NCBI GenBank assembly: GCA_033220425.1
Contig: CM065650.1
Coordinates: forward strand, 4,216,001-4,280,000
Direction: 5' to 3'
Origin: Lepraria neglecta
Lineage: Eukaryota; Ascomycota; Lecanoromycetes; Lecanorales; Stereocaulaceae
DNA: 64,000 nt
The translations under genes were made by a program, and so were the position numbers. Below, piece by piece: positions 1-11,268 of the stretch; within the stretch, counting starts at the first letter, position 1, and each line of letters begins with the position of its first letter. The notes under the pieces were generated by a model, which was not told the DNA's origin, searched no databases, and saw only the letters and a list, made by a program, of their open reading frames with translations.

Positions 1-355
1 CGACTATTACTCCTGCAAAAGTTCCATCATGCATGACGAAAGGGCACATTGTGGTGATGTACCCGTCGGCCGTGGCTGTGGTCGCAAAGTCTCCATTAGG
101 TAATTGTGTGATGAGCGATTGGGTGCCATTAGTACTGAATGAGTCTTCGCTCTGTTGCTGATAGCTGTATAATGAGATCGAGTCGAAGTTGCCTGCCAGG
201 GCGACTTGGCCGAGTGACTGGAGGTTGAGGGATGGTGCTGGAACTGGCGTGAAGCTGACTCCTTGCGTCGGCCGTATGAGAGTTACTATGGGCCACAATT
301 GTATTAGGAACGCGAGTTCAGCCGCCGTCGGGCCAAACAACGAGGAGAATCTCAT
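1..355 (-). CDS. RAX2: RAX2-like polarity landmark protein, N-terminal part (cut by window edge)
   Basis: The reverse strand is open from an ATG at 355 to the window edge (about 118 codons) with no stop. The protein starts with a hydrophobic segment (LAFLIQLWPIVTLIRP) that could be a signal peptide. It continues with a segment typical of fungal Rax2 N-termini: TPVPAPSLNLQSLGQVALAG, then NFDSISLYSYQQQSEDSF. Rax2 proteins are large cell-surface membrane proteins that mark sites of polarised growth and bud or hyphal tip selection. Only the start of the ectodomain lies in this window; the rest, including the expected C-terminal membrane segment, is beyond position 1. The assignment rests on recall of the family's N-terminal pattern, without an alignment. 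Confidence 0.78.
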   Translation of the reverse strand, partial: MRFSSLFGPTAAELAFLIQLWPIVTLIRPTQGVSFTPVPAPSLNLQSLGQVALAGNFDSISLYSYQQQSEDSFSTNGTQSLITQLPNGDFATTATADGYITTMCPFVMHDGTFAGVIV

Positions 356-1215
356 TGCTCGCAGACGACGGTTGATGGTGGAGGTGTATTTATCGATCCA
401 GGTTTGCGGGTATGAGCGATGTTTAGGGGGGCTGGCGTGTCAACAGGTCCGTTACACATCGACCCTCCTCTTCGCGAAACGAGCAGCAGTTATCCCAATG
501 CGCTGTGTCTCACTTCTAAACCTATCCCTTCACCCCGAGAACACCAGTCGTGTCAGTGTCGTGATGTCGATGGAGGGAGGATGCTTGCTTCGAAGTGAGG
601 AGTGATTCGGTTCCCGTCATTTTTTCTCGTACCTTTCCGTATTGCCCCTAGTCTAATTGGCTAAACCAATCAAAGTCCAGGGGGTTCTCCCCTTCAATTT
701 TACTTCCGCTTGCCGATGAGATTACGTTCTTCTTGCCTTGCGTATCATATGCTCTACTGCTGCTAGATCCATCTATTTGTTCATGTTACACAGAAAACCA
801 TCAAAAGTCATCATTCACAGATGGAGGGCAGGCTTCAGGGTCTCGTCGTTTCTTTGTTATTCTAACGCGGGACCAATCCCGGTCCTTGAAGAATGGTTGC
901 TGATCGCCCAGTCCAGATCAGGAAGGGCCGATAGCGAAAATGGACTTGACCTGCAGAAACAATGACGCATGAAGACCATGCTAACAGCAGTAAGGTACGA
1001 GTCCTAATTGGTGAGGCTGATTTTTATCTAAGATTTCAGTTCATAAACCAGTCAGACTTCCTCGCTTCAATATCTTCTACCATTTGGTGATTACCGACAG
1101 GAGCTGACTGCTCTTCGCCCGGCATATCAGCTCGATACATATGTGGACAGCGACTAGTCAGGCGCGTCTTCAGTAATTGGATACTATTGTAGTGTGCTCG
1201 GTCGCCGAATATTAC
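356..1215. other. Intergenic, upstream of RAX2 and downstream of OGG1
   Basis: No coding stretch is supportable here. The open frames on the plus strand lack splice or codon support. It should contain the RAX2 promoter and the OGG1 3' end. A back-to-back CCAAT pair lies at 656-669. Confidence 0.6.
656..669. promoter_or_regulatory. Inverted pair of CCAAT boxes (ATTGG...CCAAT)
   Basis: ATTGG at 656-660 and CCAAT at 665-669 form a near palindrome about 300 bases upstream of the RAX2 start. CCAAT boxes are bound by the Hap/CBC complex in fungi. The sites are visible; their use is inferred from position only. Confidence 0.3.
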
Positions 1216-2620
1216 CTATGTTCTTCGCCTTCGCTTGACTTCTCTCTTCGTGGTGACTTTCTCGAAAGCGACGGGAGAAACCTTCTCCTCCTCGAACTCC
1301 CTTTTCATGCTGACTGGTGTCAGAAGCTCTGCCTTGATCTTTGTCTCCGTTAGGACAGTCGCATCGTCCTCTTGCTTGACTTCCTTTATCTCAACCTTGG
1401 TGGAAAGCCTTTCGGCGAAGGCTCTCAGGTCTGCAGCAAATAGTACACTATGTGCCCAGCCAGCCTCTTTGCCCCACAGGCTCCGGAACTTATCACCGAC
1501 AGCATCGTAAGTAGCTTTGGTCAAACTGCTATGCTTGCCTTTGCCGAATTTGTAGTCGCGCTGGGCGATCTGCCAGACTGTAGAGCTTTGTTAGCAGTGG
1601 AAGACGAGAATATTCGAGGAGACGAAGCCAAGCAGGCATACCATGTGTATCAACAGGAACAGCTTCTCCCCAGCCGAGACCCATGAGGCATATGCAGTCT
1701 GCAACTTTGGGTCCAACGCCTTGCAAAGCGAGCAGCTCTCCATGGGCTCTGCGGTAGCCTTCTCTTCCCCCAGGCAGCATCTCGCCAGCGTCAAAAGGTT
1801 TCATACCCATAATTGGGCTTTCTGGGTTCCTTAGGCTATCAAGCCAACCGTTCTCGTGGTCCTCCGAGATCATGAGCGCCGTCTGGTGCAAATATTTGGC
1901 CCGATACCCGAAACCGAGCTGCCGGAGATGAGCTTCAACGCCTGGCGCGGTAAGTGCAGAAGCAGGAGGCATGTCGTAGTATTGTCTCGAGTCGATTTCG
2001 CCAATCAATGGCCCATAATGTAGACAGAGCTTTTCCATCTGCAAAGCATGTAGCGGATTAGTTCAGCAACAGAAAGAGGAGGTTCGGTGAAGAACATACC
2101 ATCTGAGATATCCTTATGATATTATTATTGCTGCTACAAATGAATCCAACCAAAGCTTCCCAAGCATCCTGCTTTAGTATTCGGACGCCGGTGAACTTTG
2201 GAGCTTTCTTTTTGAAATTGGCGTCTGCCGTCGACCATTGCTCGTACAACTCTTTCAAATTGGGACCGATATTAAGGTAGTGCTGGACCAAGTCTTTAGT
2301 GTCCTCGTCTTCAGAATCGACTGTCGAATGCGGAGTTGACGAGGGAGGTGTCATGGGCATCTGATGGCTCTCGGGAAACGTAGCCTTGTAGTGAAGGTGG
2401 ATCGAATCTTGACGTAGGGAGAGTATTCGCCCATGGAGTGCGCAAGACCAGACATCGTCTTCGGACTTCTTCCACCTGTATAATTATTCAGTACAAGCCG
2501 CTACCAAATTGCCCAATAGATATACCTGAATGACTGTCCACAACGTAATGTAGTATCCAGGCAGAGCTCTGCAAGGTTCACAGGAATCTTGCGCCATTGT
2601 AGAGCACGTATTGTAGCCAT
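1216..2620 (-). CDS. OGG1: 8-oxoguanine DNA glycosylase/AP lyase
   Basis: Four exons, complement of 1216..1577, 1642..2038, 2100..2475 and 2526..2620, sum to 410 codons (409 aa). Exon 1 gives MATIRALQWRKIPVNLAELC, the usual OGG1 opening. The next exon carries the core FICSSNNNI. The helix-hairpin-helix reads LQGVGPKVADCICLMGL with the catalytic lysine at about residue 268. The VPVDTH motif supplies the catalytic aspartate at about residue 287, and the chain then runs on to WQIAQRDY. The enzyme removes oxidised guanine opposite C and nicks the abasic site, in nucleus and possibly mitochondria. After the catalytic domain there is a lysine-rich tail ending KREVKRRRRT, which may be a nuclear localisation signal. 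A roughly 25-residue insertion precedes the HhH compared with the human enzyme. It is transcribed divergently from U2AF65. Confidence 0.96.
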
Positions 2621-2974
2621 TGTACAGTTATCCAGAGGCAAGTACTCACAGAAGCGAGAGAGGGAGACTTGGAGTGAATCGCGAGACGCGAAGCGCGTAC
2701 AGTTGATAAATCGACCCGGCTAGCAGCATGAAGTAAGGTGAAGCTGGTGCCAAGCCAAGGTACGGCAACTCAGAGAAGTTCTAAGCCTCACATTTCGCCC
2801 ATTCAGAAGGGAGGAAGCTCTTCGAGTAAGGTCAACGGCAGGACAATATTTTCCACATCCCTCAGCACTTTCTCTACCTTTCGACCTTTGCTGCTACCCC
2901 TGAACAGAGATCCTTTATCTCTCACTGCATTGAAATACCGGCGGCACTACACAAGCAAAAACGTCTACGCCGAC
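2621..2974. promoter_or_regulatory. Shared divergent promoter region of OGG1 and U2AF65
   Basis: About 354 bases separate two divergent starts. A two-codon upstream ORF (ATG AAG TAA at 2728) sits in the presumed U2AF65 leader. The frame ahead of the U2AF65 ATG is open for about 79 codons but has no ATG, so it is taken as untranslated. No TATA box is evident. Confidence 0.4.
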
Positions 2975-5059
2975 ATGAACGGCGACAGCTACTCGTCGAG
3001 AGGCACGGCACCAACAAACGCCCTACCAAGGATTCGAAAGCATGAACCTGACACTAACAATCCAATAGCTGCAGATGCTGGCAGATATGGCTCGTCAAGA
3101 GATCACTATGTAAGAGCCTCAATATTTGGTGCAACTACGATCAACTAACAGATTTTTCCTTCTCAGTCTTCAAGAGACGATCGAAGAGATAGAGACAGAG
3201 ATCATCATCGAGGTGGTGACAGAAGACGATCGAGATCGCCGAGACACCGAGACTCCAGACGGCGCGAACCTGATGTAGATTCCTATTCCTCCAGCCGCGA
3301 CTATCGAGCTCGCGAACGCGAGGACCGCTATGGGCGAGATGGCACTCGAGATGATAGAGCATGGGACCGGGATAGGGGAGATAGGGGAGGAAGAGGTGAT
3401 CGAGATGACAGAGGGATGTCGAGGCGCGATGCTCGACGTGATGATTTCGACCGACCACCACGAAGGGACAGAGACCTATTCGAAGGTCGCGTGGATAGAG
3501 GTCTGGGAGGTGGCCGTGGGGGTCCGTCAAGGAGTGATCGAGACGAGTTTGCACAGCAGATGGGTGGTAGAGACAGGAAGAAGAGCGCGAGCCCCCCCCC
3601 AAAGAAAAAGGAACCCACGCCAGATTTGACCGATACTGTGCCTGTAACGGAGAGGAAGAGGAGGTTGACACAGTGGGATATCAGACCCCCAGGCTACGAG
3701 AATGTTACAGCTGAACAGGCGAAGCTTTCAGGTCAGCAGCACAACCCCTTCTTTTGATGACTAGTCTAAATCTAACACTGTTCACAGGCATGTTCCCCTT
3801 ACCCGGTGCACCTCGCCAACAGCCAATGGACCCAAGCCGGTTGCAAGCATTCATGAATCAACCAAGTGGTTCTGCTGGCAACGCGGCGTTGAAACCCTCC
3901 AATGCCCGACAATCAAAGCGGCTTTTCGTTCACAACCTACCTCCATCTGCTACAGATGAGAGTATCATTAACTTCTTTAACCTCCAACTCAACGGGTTGA
4001 ACGTCATTTCAGCACCGGACCCTTGTATATCAGCGCAAATCTCTAAGGATAGGTCCTTCGCACTCTTAGAGTTCAAGAATACTACAGAGGCTACAGTGGC
4101 TTTGGCATTGGACGGCATCACGATGGAGGATAATGACAATATGGATACCTCCAACGGGACGGCGGACGGTAGATCTCAAGGTCTGTCTATCCGACGGCCG
4201 AAAGACTACATCGTCCCTTCGGTTGTCGAGGACGAGGAATACCAAGAGGGAGTGATCTCGCCTGTGGTACCTGATACCCCAAACAAAATCAGTATCTCAA
4301 ATCTACTGGTGAGCTTGCAAGATGAACAAGTGATAGAGCTCCTGGCCACTTTTGGACCACTAAAAGCTTTTGTGCTGGTCAAAGACAGCAGCACCGATGA
4401 ATCCCGTGTAAGTGGCATCATGGCACTAAAAATGCAGAGCTGACTCATTTGCAGGGTATTGCATTCTGCGAGTATGTAGATCCTACATGCACAGATGGTG
4501 CGGTCGAGGGTCTCAATGGCATGGAGCTCGGCGACAATAATCTGAAGGTCCAAAGAGCTAGTATTGGCGTCACCCAAGCTGCTGGGCTTGAAATGGGTGT
4601 CAATGCCATGTCGATGCTCGCAGGTACGACATCTAATGATCTTGAAGAGGGCCGCGTGCTCCAGCTTCTGAACATGGTCACACCCGAAGAACTGATTGAC
4701 AATGAGGACTACGAAGGTACGCTGGCCTGCATTCTACCCTTTTCTATTAATTTGCTAAGGTGCTTTAGAAATATGTGAGGACGTCAAAGAAGAGTGCGAC
4801 AAGTACGGCGAAGTCCTGGAAATGAAAGTCCCAAGGCCCAGTGGCGGAAGCCGACAGTCCAATGGTGTTGGCAAGATTTACGTCAAATACGACACCCCAG
4901 ACTCAGCACGGAAGGCTTTGCAAGCGCTTGCTGGAAGGAAATTTGCAGATAGGACTGTTGTAACGACCTATTTCTCCGAGGTGAGTCACTCATCAAATTT
5001 ATACTGTTGAATCATATGCTAATCTACCACAGGAAAATTTCGAAGTTGGAGCCTGGTGA
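2975..5059 (+). CDS. Splicing factor U2AF large subunit (U2AF65)
   Basis: Six exons (2975..3109, 3167..3731, 3788..4407, 4455..4716, 4769..4980, 5033..5059) sum to 607 codons (606 aa). The N-terminal 200 residues are an RS/RD-rich domain (SRDDRRDRDRDHHRGGDRRR). A linker WDIRPPGYENVTAEQAK, characteristic of U2AF65 where it meets the small subunit, leads to RRM1 (RLFVHNLP), RRM2 (KISISNLL, GIAFCEYVD) and a C-terminal U2AF-homology motif starting at VLQLLNMVTPEEL. It ends ENFEVGAW. The protein binds the polypyrimidine tract at 3' splice sites and recruits U2 snRNP through SF3B1, whose gene is next downstream. The start at MNGDSYSS is the first in-frame ATG. RRM2 carries an acidic loop between its strands. 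Confidence 0.95.
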
Positions 5060-5821
5060 TATTGAAGAGATCATGTTTCTGAACTCGTCTTGCTAGACGC
5101 CGGCTTCTGATCGCAGCGAGAGGATGAGATGAGATCAGCCATTTTTCTTAATTGAGACGCTTGAGGGCGATGGAGGGAAGGCCTTTGCAAAATGGTTGTA
5201 GTCATGCATTCGGATGTGCTCAATACTTTCTAATGTACTCTAGCGTATACAGAATTGAGCCAGCCTTTCTACTGCACCTCATCTGATTTTAGTGCATATG
5301 CCAGCTCCTTGTGGGTGATAAAACAGTTGGAACGGGGCTCTCTCAAATCAGATTTTTACCTGGAACGAAACTCACTAATTGAAGGTCGTAGGCTTTTCCA
5401 CGGATCATTTGAGCTGAGAATGCGTCTTTAATGATTGGAGAGGAGTTGGAAACACGGAATTTTTTTGCACATTGGACTAGCCTTTGGCATATTCGTGCTC
5501 CGATTATGGCTGTTTTTGTCACCAGCAAGCAGCTCTTAGCCCAGCCAAGCATTTTACACCTCGTAGAATCGTCTATAACGACTCTAAGCTTGCTTTTGAT
5601 TCAAGTGTGAATTCTACCTTAGTGTACGGGTTTAAATGCCATTCGAGACATGACTCGGTAAAAATTGTCGCGATCACCAGATCCCGATACCCCCAATTTC
5701 AACGTTCTCACTGATTTTCCAGGCAAGATTCGACATTCTCCACCCACCATAATCGCAAATTCATCGAGATCTCACCTGGCCATTATTGGCAAGAACTGAG
5801 AGCCTCTTGAAGTTACCCATC
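5060..5821. other. Intergenic between U2AF65 and SF3B1
   Basis: No gene seen in about 760 bases. It should hold the U2AF65 3' end and the SF3B1 promoter. Short open frames here have no recognisable product. Confidence 0.6.
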
Positions 5822-8800
5822 ATGTCCGACGCAGCATTTGAGGAGGTTCGGAGGCTGCAGCAAGAGCGCAACGCTGCAGCTGCTGGAAAGAAAGGTTCAA
5901 AGACTTTCGACCCTTCCAACCAGCGGACTGACTCATCGACGAAGGCTTCCCTGACTGAAAGCTTCGATACTCAGCTCTACGACCGCAACGGAGGAGACAA
6001 ATTTGCCGACTATGATACGTCAATAGCAGTCGATGGAAATGATGATGATATGCCAGATGCGGAGGATAGTAGCAGGCGGCTCGTTGGTCAGTATACCGCT
6101 ACCAAGGCACAGATGAACGAGTTTGCTACGGGGGCGGGGGTTGAGGAGGAGGATATCCTGCTGGGACGAGAGAAGAGTGCCAGGATCGCAGATCGAGAAA
6201 CCGACTATCAGAAGCGGCGCCTCAACCGCGGTCCACTCACACCAACACGAGCAGACCCATTTGCGGCGAATCGACAAGCAGGTGTGGAGGATGAAGGGCA
6301 GACGTACCGTGAGCTTATGGCCGCCAGAGATCTTGAGAGGGAGGAGGAACGGGTTAAGAAAGCCATAGCAGAGAAGCAAGCCAAAGGGGAAGATGGCGTT
6401 GTCGAACATCAGGCAACTCTGAAGCATGAAGATAGCAGCGACAAGGAAAACAAAGAGGCCGGATTGACAGTCACAGTGGCCACAGGGAGGAAGAGAAAGC
6501 AGCGCTGGGACGTCGCTGGTGAGGGTATTCCTGACCCAGAGACTGCAGAATCCAAAGGAAAGAAGTCTCGATGGGATCAGACCCCAACGCCAGGAGGAGC
6601 TGCTGTCGATGCTACTCCACGTCGCTCACGTTGGGACCAAGCTCCCTCATTGACCGATGCTACACCTGTTGGCCAGCAAGGACTAGCAACACCCATGCAC
6701 CCATCTCAGTCGGGTGGAGCCATGATGCCTACTACATTTGGAACCGACATATCCTCACGGAACGCTGCCCTATCCGATGAAGAGCTCAATGCGATGCTCC
6801 CAAGCGAAGGCTACAAGATCCTTGAGTTCCCTCCCGGATATGCCCCAGCAATCGCTCCTGCGAGGAAGCTAATGAGCACGCCAGCACCTATGGCAAGCTC
6901 CTCAGGCATTGGAGGGTTTATGATGCAAGAGCCGGAGAACGCCCGAGCAATGGGCAAACAGCTGCCAACCGAAATCCCCGGGGTTGGAGATCTGCAATTC
7001 TTCAAGGCCGAGGATATGGCATATTTCGGCAAGCTGGTCGACGGTGGGGATGAAAATGCTATGTCAGTGGAAGAATTGAAGGAGAGGAAGATCATGCGAC
7101 TTCTACTGAAAGTCAAGAACGGGACACCCCCTATGCGAAAGACTGCTCTACGCCAACTTACAGATAATGCTCGACAATTCGGTGCCGGGCCTTTGTTCAA
7201 CCAGATCCTTCCGTTGCTGATGGAGAAAACACTCGAGGACCAGGAACGGCATCTATTGGTCAAGGTCATTGATCGCGTTCTGTATAAGCTTGATGACCTC
7301 GTCCGCCCTTACGTCCACAAGATTCTCGTTGTCATCGAGCCTCTGCTTATCGACCAGGATTACTACGCTCGCGTCGAAGGTCGCGAGATCATCTCGAACC
7401 TCAGCAAAGCGGCAGGCCTCGCACACATGATCTCTACCATGAGTAAGTCTCTCGTCCTGCTATCCTCAAAGAAAGATGCTGACTTGTATACAGGGCCCGA
7501 CATAGACCATGTCGATGAATACGTGCGAAATACAACCGCCCGGGCCTTCGCAGTAGTAGCTTCCGCCCTCGGCATCCCAGCACTGCTACCATTTCTTAGG
7601 GCGGTTTGCCGGTACGTCCCCCCATCTGATAGCACTCTTCAGGGAACTAGGCTGACATGGAATAGGAGCAAGAAGTCATGGCAAGCCAGGCACACCGGTG
7701 TCAAGATCGTTCAGCAGATTCCGATTCTCATGGGCTGCGCTATTCTGCCTCACCTAAAAGGTCTAGTGGACTGCATTGGAGACAACCTCTCAGACGAACA
7801 GGCTAAGGTACGTAACATCAATCCTGCCTATTGCATTAAAGCCCATATCCCAAGCACTCGAGGCATCAGTGATCCTGTCTGCTGGCATTGGCGGTCACCT
7901 CCTTCAGGCGTGCCGATGTATTTTCTTGTGCCTTGGATGCCCCCAGTCTCGATCCCGCCTATTGCATTAAAGCCCATGTCCCAAGCGTTCTCGATCATGT
8001 CTTGGAGCTGAACAATTGAAGGGAGCATCCTGATCAGTTGTTTTTTTCGCTTTTATATTCTAGTTGAGTAACGCTGACTCTGAAATCTTTTAGGTCCGAA
8101 CAGTAACATCGCTCGCTATTGCCGCGTAAGTGTGCCCCCAACTGCCCCTCGCAAAAGTCGTTCATGCTGACTTGAGAATCGTGTAGTCTCGCGGAAGCGG
8201 CGAACCCGTACGGCATAGAAAGTCTTGTGAGCACCCTTCCTGAATCGATCATCCCAAAAGAGAAACGCTGACTCTGAACTGGTGTAGGACGATATCCTGA
8301 ATCCACTCTGGACTGGCGCCCGCAAGCAGAGGGGAAAGGGTTTGGCAGGCTTCCTCAAAGCTGTAGTAAGTCCTCCACAACCCCACCTCAAAAGAGTCAT
8401 CGCTGACTAGAGGAATACAACAGGGCTTTATCATCCCGCTAATGGACGAGGAGTACGCGAACTATTACACGAGTCAAATCATGGAAATCCTGCTTCGAGA
8501 ATTTTCATCACCGGACGAGGAAATGAAGAAGGTAGTACTCAAAGTGGTCTCTCAGTGTAAGCAGCACCCTTTCGGAGTTATAAATCCCCCTTCTCCCAAA
8601 TCATCGTAAAAGAGAAACCCTGACTCCGAGGTGTAGGTGCAGGAACCGATGGCGTCACTGCTGGGTATTTGAAAGAGCATGTGCTCAGCGACTTCTTCAA
8701 GAGTTTCTGGGTCCGCCGGATGGCCCTTGATAAGCGCAACTACAGACAAGTCGTCGAGACCACGGTTGACCTGGGCCAGAAGGTCGGCGTGAGCGAGATC

Positions 8801-10310
8801 GTTGAGCGCGTGGTCAACAATTTAAAGGACGAGAGCGAAGCCTACCGTAAGATGACCCTAGAGACCATAGAGAAAGTTATTGCCAGCTTGGGTGCAGCAG
8901 ACATTGGAGAGAGGCTAGAGGAGCGCCTCATTGACGGAGTGCTTCATTCCTTCCAAGAACAATCGGTGGAAGACATTGTTATGCTTAATGGCTTCGGAAC
9001 CGTGGTCAACGCGCTAGGAACGCGATGTAAGCCGTACCTTCCTCAGATCGTATCTACGATCCTCTGGAGGTTGAACAACAAAAGCGCGACAGTCCGGCAG
9101 CAAGCTGCAGACCTAATTTCCCGCATTGCTATGGTCATGAAACAGTGTGGAGAAGATGCGTTAATGGGCAAGCTTGGTATCGTTCTCTACGAATATCTTG
9201 GAGAAGAATACCCAGAGGTGCTCGGATCCATACTTGGTGCCCTCCGTTCTATTGTCACAGTGGTCGGGATCAATTCGATGCAGCCACCTATCAAAGATCT
9301 CCTCCCTCGTTTAACGCCCATCCTTCGAAATCGACATGAGAAAGTTCAAGAAAATACCATTGATCTCGTCGGTCGTATTGCGGATCGAGGCCCGGAGAGT
9401 GTGAATGCGAGGGAATGGATGAGGATATGCTTTGAGCTGCTAGATATGCTCAAGGCGCACAAGAAGGGGATACGCCGTGCTGCAAACAACACCTTCGGTT
9501 TCATCGCAAAAGCAATCGGTCCGCAAGATGTTTTGTCGACACTACTCAACAACCTAAGGGTACAAGAACGCCAGTCACGCGTGTGCACCGCCGTCGCCAT
9601 CGGCATCGTGGCCGAAACTTGCGCGCCTTTCACTGTTCTCCCAGCACTCATGAACGAGTACCGAGTTCCGGAACTCAACGTGCAAAACGGCGTGCTTAAG
9701 TCCCTGAGTTTCTTGTTCGAATACATCGGTGAAATGGCTAAGGATTATGGTAAGTACCATTTCTGAATTGCCCTTCCATACCCCAACCAGAGTTGGGTGA
9801 GACAGGTCTTGGGAGCTGGAGATATTTTCCGGCTCCTGAGACATGTCTTTCGACTCCAGAATGGCCTTATAAGAGAAATGCTAACTCCGAAATCGTGTAG
9901 TGTACGCTGTCACGCCTCTCCTCGAAGACGCACTTATCGACCGGGACCAGGTCCATCGCCAGACAGCGGCTTCAGTCGTCAAACATGTTGCCCTTGGAGT
10001 GGTTGGACTTGGCTGCGAGGACGCCATGATGCATCTTCTCAACTTACTATACCCCAACCTCTTCGAAACATCTCCTCACGTTATCGACCGCATCATCGAG
10101 GCTATCGATGCTATAAGGATGGCCGTCGGTACGGGGATGGTGATGAATTACGTATGGGCAGGCCTTTTCCATCCGGCGCGGAGAGTGCGCCAGCCATATT
10201 GGCGACTGTACAATGATGCGTACGTGCAAAGCGCGGATGCAATGATCCCATATTTTCCGAGTATGGACGAGGATAGGCTGAATAGGCATGAGCTTTCTAT
10301 CGTCCTTTGA
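5822..10310 (+). CDS. Splicing factor 3B subunit 1 (SF3B1/Hsh155)
   Basis: Nine exons (5822..7442, 7494..7611, 7666..7807, 8094..8125, 8187..8226, 8288..8365, 8424..8556, 8637..9749, 9901..10310) sum to 1229 codons (1228 aa), close to the family's usual size. The disordered N-terminus has three UHM-ligand motifs around W229 (KQRWD), W251 (KSRWD) and W271 (RSRWD), which bind the U2AF65 UHM, plus TP-rich segments. From about residue 420 the HEAT-repeat superhelix is highly conserved ([52 protein letters not shown]). It is the U2 snRNP subunit that clamps the branch-site duplex. Start ATG 5822 ([17 protein letters not shown]) fits the family; an in-frame ATG at 5786 lies just upstream and is probably leader. 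Introns 3-8 share sequence with each other. Confidence 0.97.
7822..7986 (+). repeat. 34-bp direct repeat inside SF3B1 intron 3
   Basis: Positions 7822-7855 and 7953-7986 are the same 34 bases with two differences (both contain GCCTATTGCATTAAAGCCCA). The period is 131 bases. At 286 bases this intron is several times longer than the others, so the repeat looks like a partial tandem duplication that lengthened it. Confidence 0.85.
8126..8636 (+). repeat. Cluster of related short introns in SF3B1 (introner-like candidates)
   Basis: Introns at 8126-8186, 8227-8287, 8366-8423 and 8557-8636 interrupt about 280 coding bases. Those at 8227 and 8557 share the 3' half (AAAAGAGAAAC, CTGACTC, GGTGTAG) and also CACCCTT near the donor. 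The 3' end of the intron at 9750-9900 carries ATAAGAGAAATGCTAACTC and ATCGTGTAG; the intron at 7808-8093 ends with ACGCTGACTCTGAAATC. The shared block is longer than a branch-site plus acceptor consensus. Confidence 0.55.
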
Positions 10311-10436
10311 AGAGTTTTATGTCCATAGGAAGAGGGGTCTGACGGGTATCAGACGATAGTCTTGTTAGCCTAATATCAATTCAAACATGTTTCACCAACA
10401 TTCCATGATTCTGTACGCTTTAGTAATCTTCATTTG

Positions 10437-11268
10437 CTACGTGACACTCCCCATCCTATTCTTGTAATCCCTCGGACTCTCATAGTCCTTCTTCTTCCCC
10501 GCCCACATCCCCTTCCTCTTCAACTTCGCCCACTTCTCCGCCCTCCTATACTTCTCCTCCAGATCCCCAAATTCAGCCCCAGTTTTCGCTTCATACACAG
10601 TCGCCAGTCCCATCCTGAGCATCTGCAACCCAACATCCCGCCTCAGCAGCCACCGCCTCACATATACAGTTGCTACGGCCCTATCGTACTGATCTCTTTT
10701 ATAGATATGCGCTCGTATCCGCCGATGCAATATGTAATTCGTAAGCCAATCCAGCGCCTCCTGCGAATGAGGTTGGCTCGGTCGTCCAAAATGCGCAAGC
10801 TCAGGGGCGTCGACGCCAGCGAGTCTTATGTGTATCTACCAACCCACAGAATCAGCCACACCCCTCCCCTCCATAAGCTCAAACACATACAGTCTTATCC
10901 TGCAACTCCTTCCTCTCACTCGGCACCCTCCTCCCCGGCAACCATCCCCATCCCCCCAATCTCCCCCCAGGCGTATGAAAAAGCCGAAAATTATCCCCAT
11001 CACCCACACTAGTAACCCTCCCAAACAAACTCCTCTTTCTCCAAAACCCAGGCTGGATCAGTGAAGCTTGCGGTATGCGGCGCAGGTAGCTCCGGTAGAA
11101 GGCATAGCTGCCTATGATTGTTGTGGTGAGGAAGACGACGGGGAGGAGGTTGCGCGGGTCCGTGTAGTGCGTCCAGTCTGTTTTGTTAAGGGATTCGGAC
11201 CATTTTATGGGTGGGCGCTTTCCTTTTTCTTCATTTGGAGAGGAGGAGGTCCATGGCCACCATGGCAT
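10437..11268 (-). CDS. LCL3: LCL3-like membrane-anchored SNase-domain endonuclease
   Basis: Two exons (complement of 10437..10835 and 10891..11268) give 259 codons (258 aa). A short cytosolic N-terminus ([20 protein letters not shown]) is followed by one membrane segment ([18 protein letters not shown]) and then a staphylococcal-nuclease-like domain: [70 protein letters not shown]. The intron splits just before the [12 protein letters not shown] segment. Lcl3 proteins are mitochondrial-membrane nucleases of the TNase family; the yeast name comes from a long chronological lifespan screen. The conserved D, R and E residues of the nuclease site appear present. It is convergent with SF3B1, with only 126 bases between them. 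Confidence 0.93.

Noticed and set aside
189-605. Plus-strand open frame of 138 codons
   Set aside because: It overlaps the RAX2 N-terminus on the other strand and shows no family pattern.
2738-2974. In-frame extension ahead of U2AF65
   Set aside because: It has no ATG and a two-codon upstream ORF; MNGDSYSS at 2975 is the first plausible start.
10434-11064. Proline-rich plus-strand open frames
   Set aside because: They are antisense shadows of LCL3.
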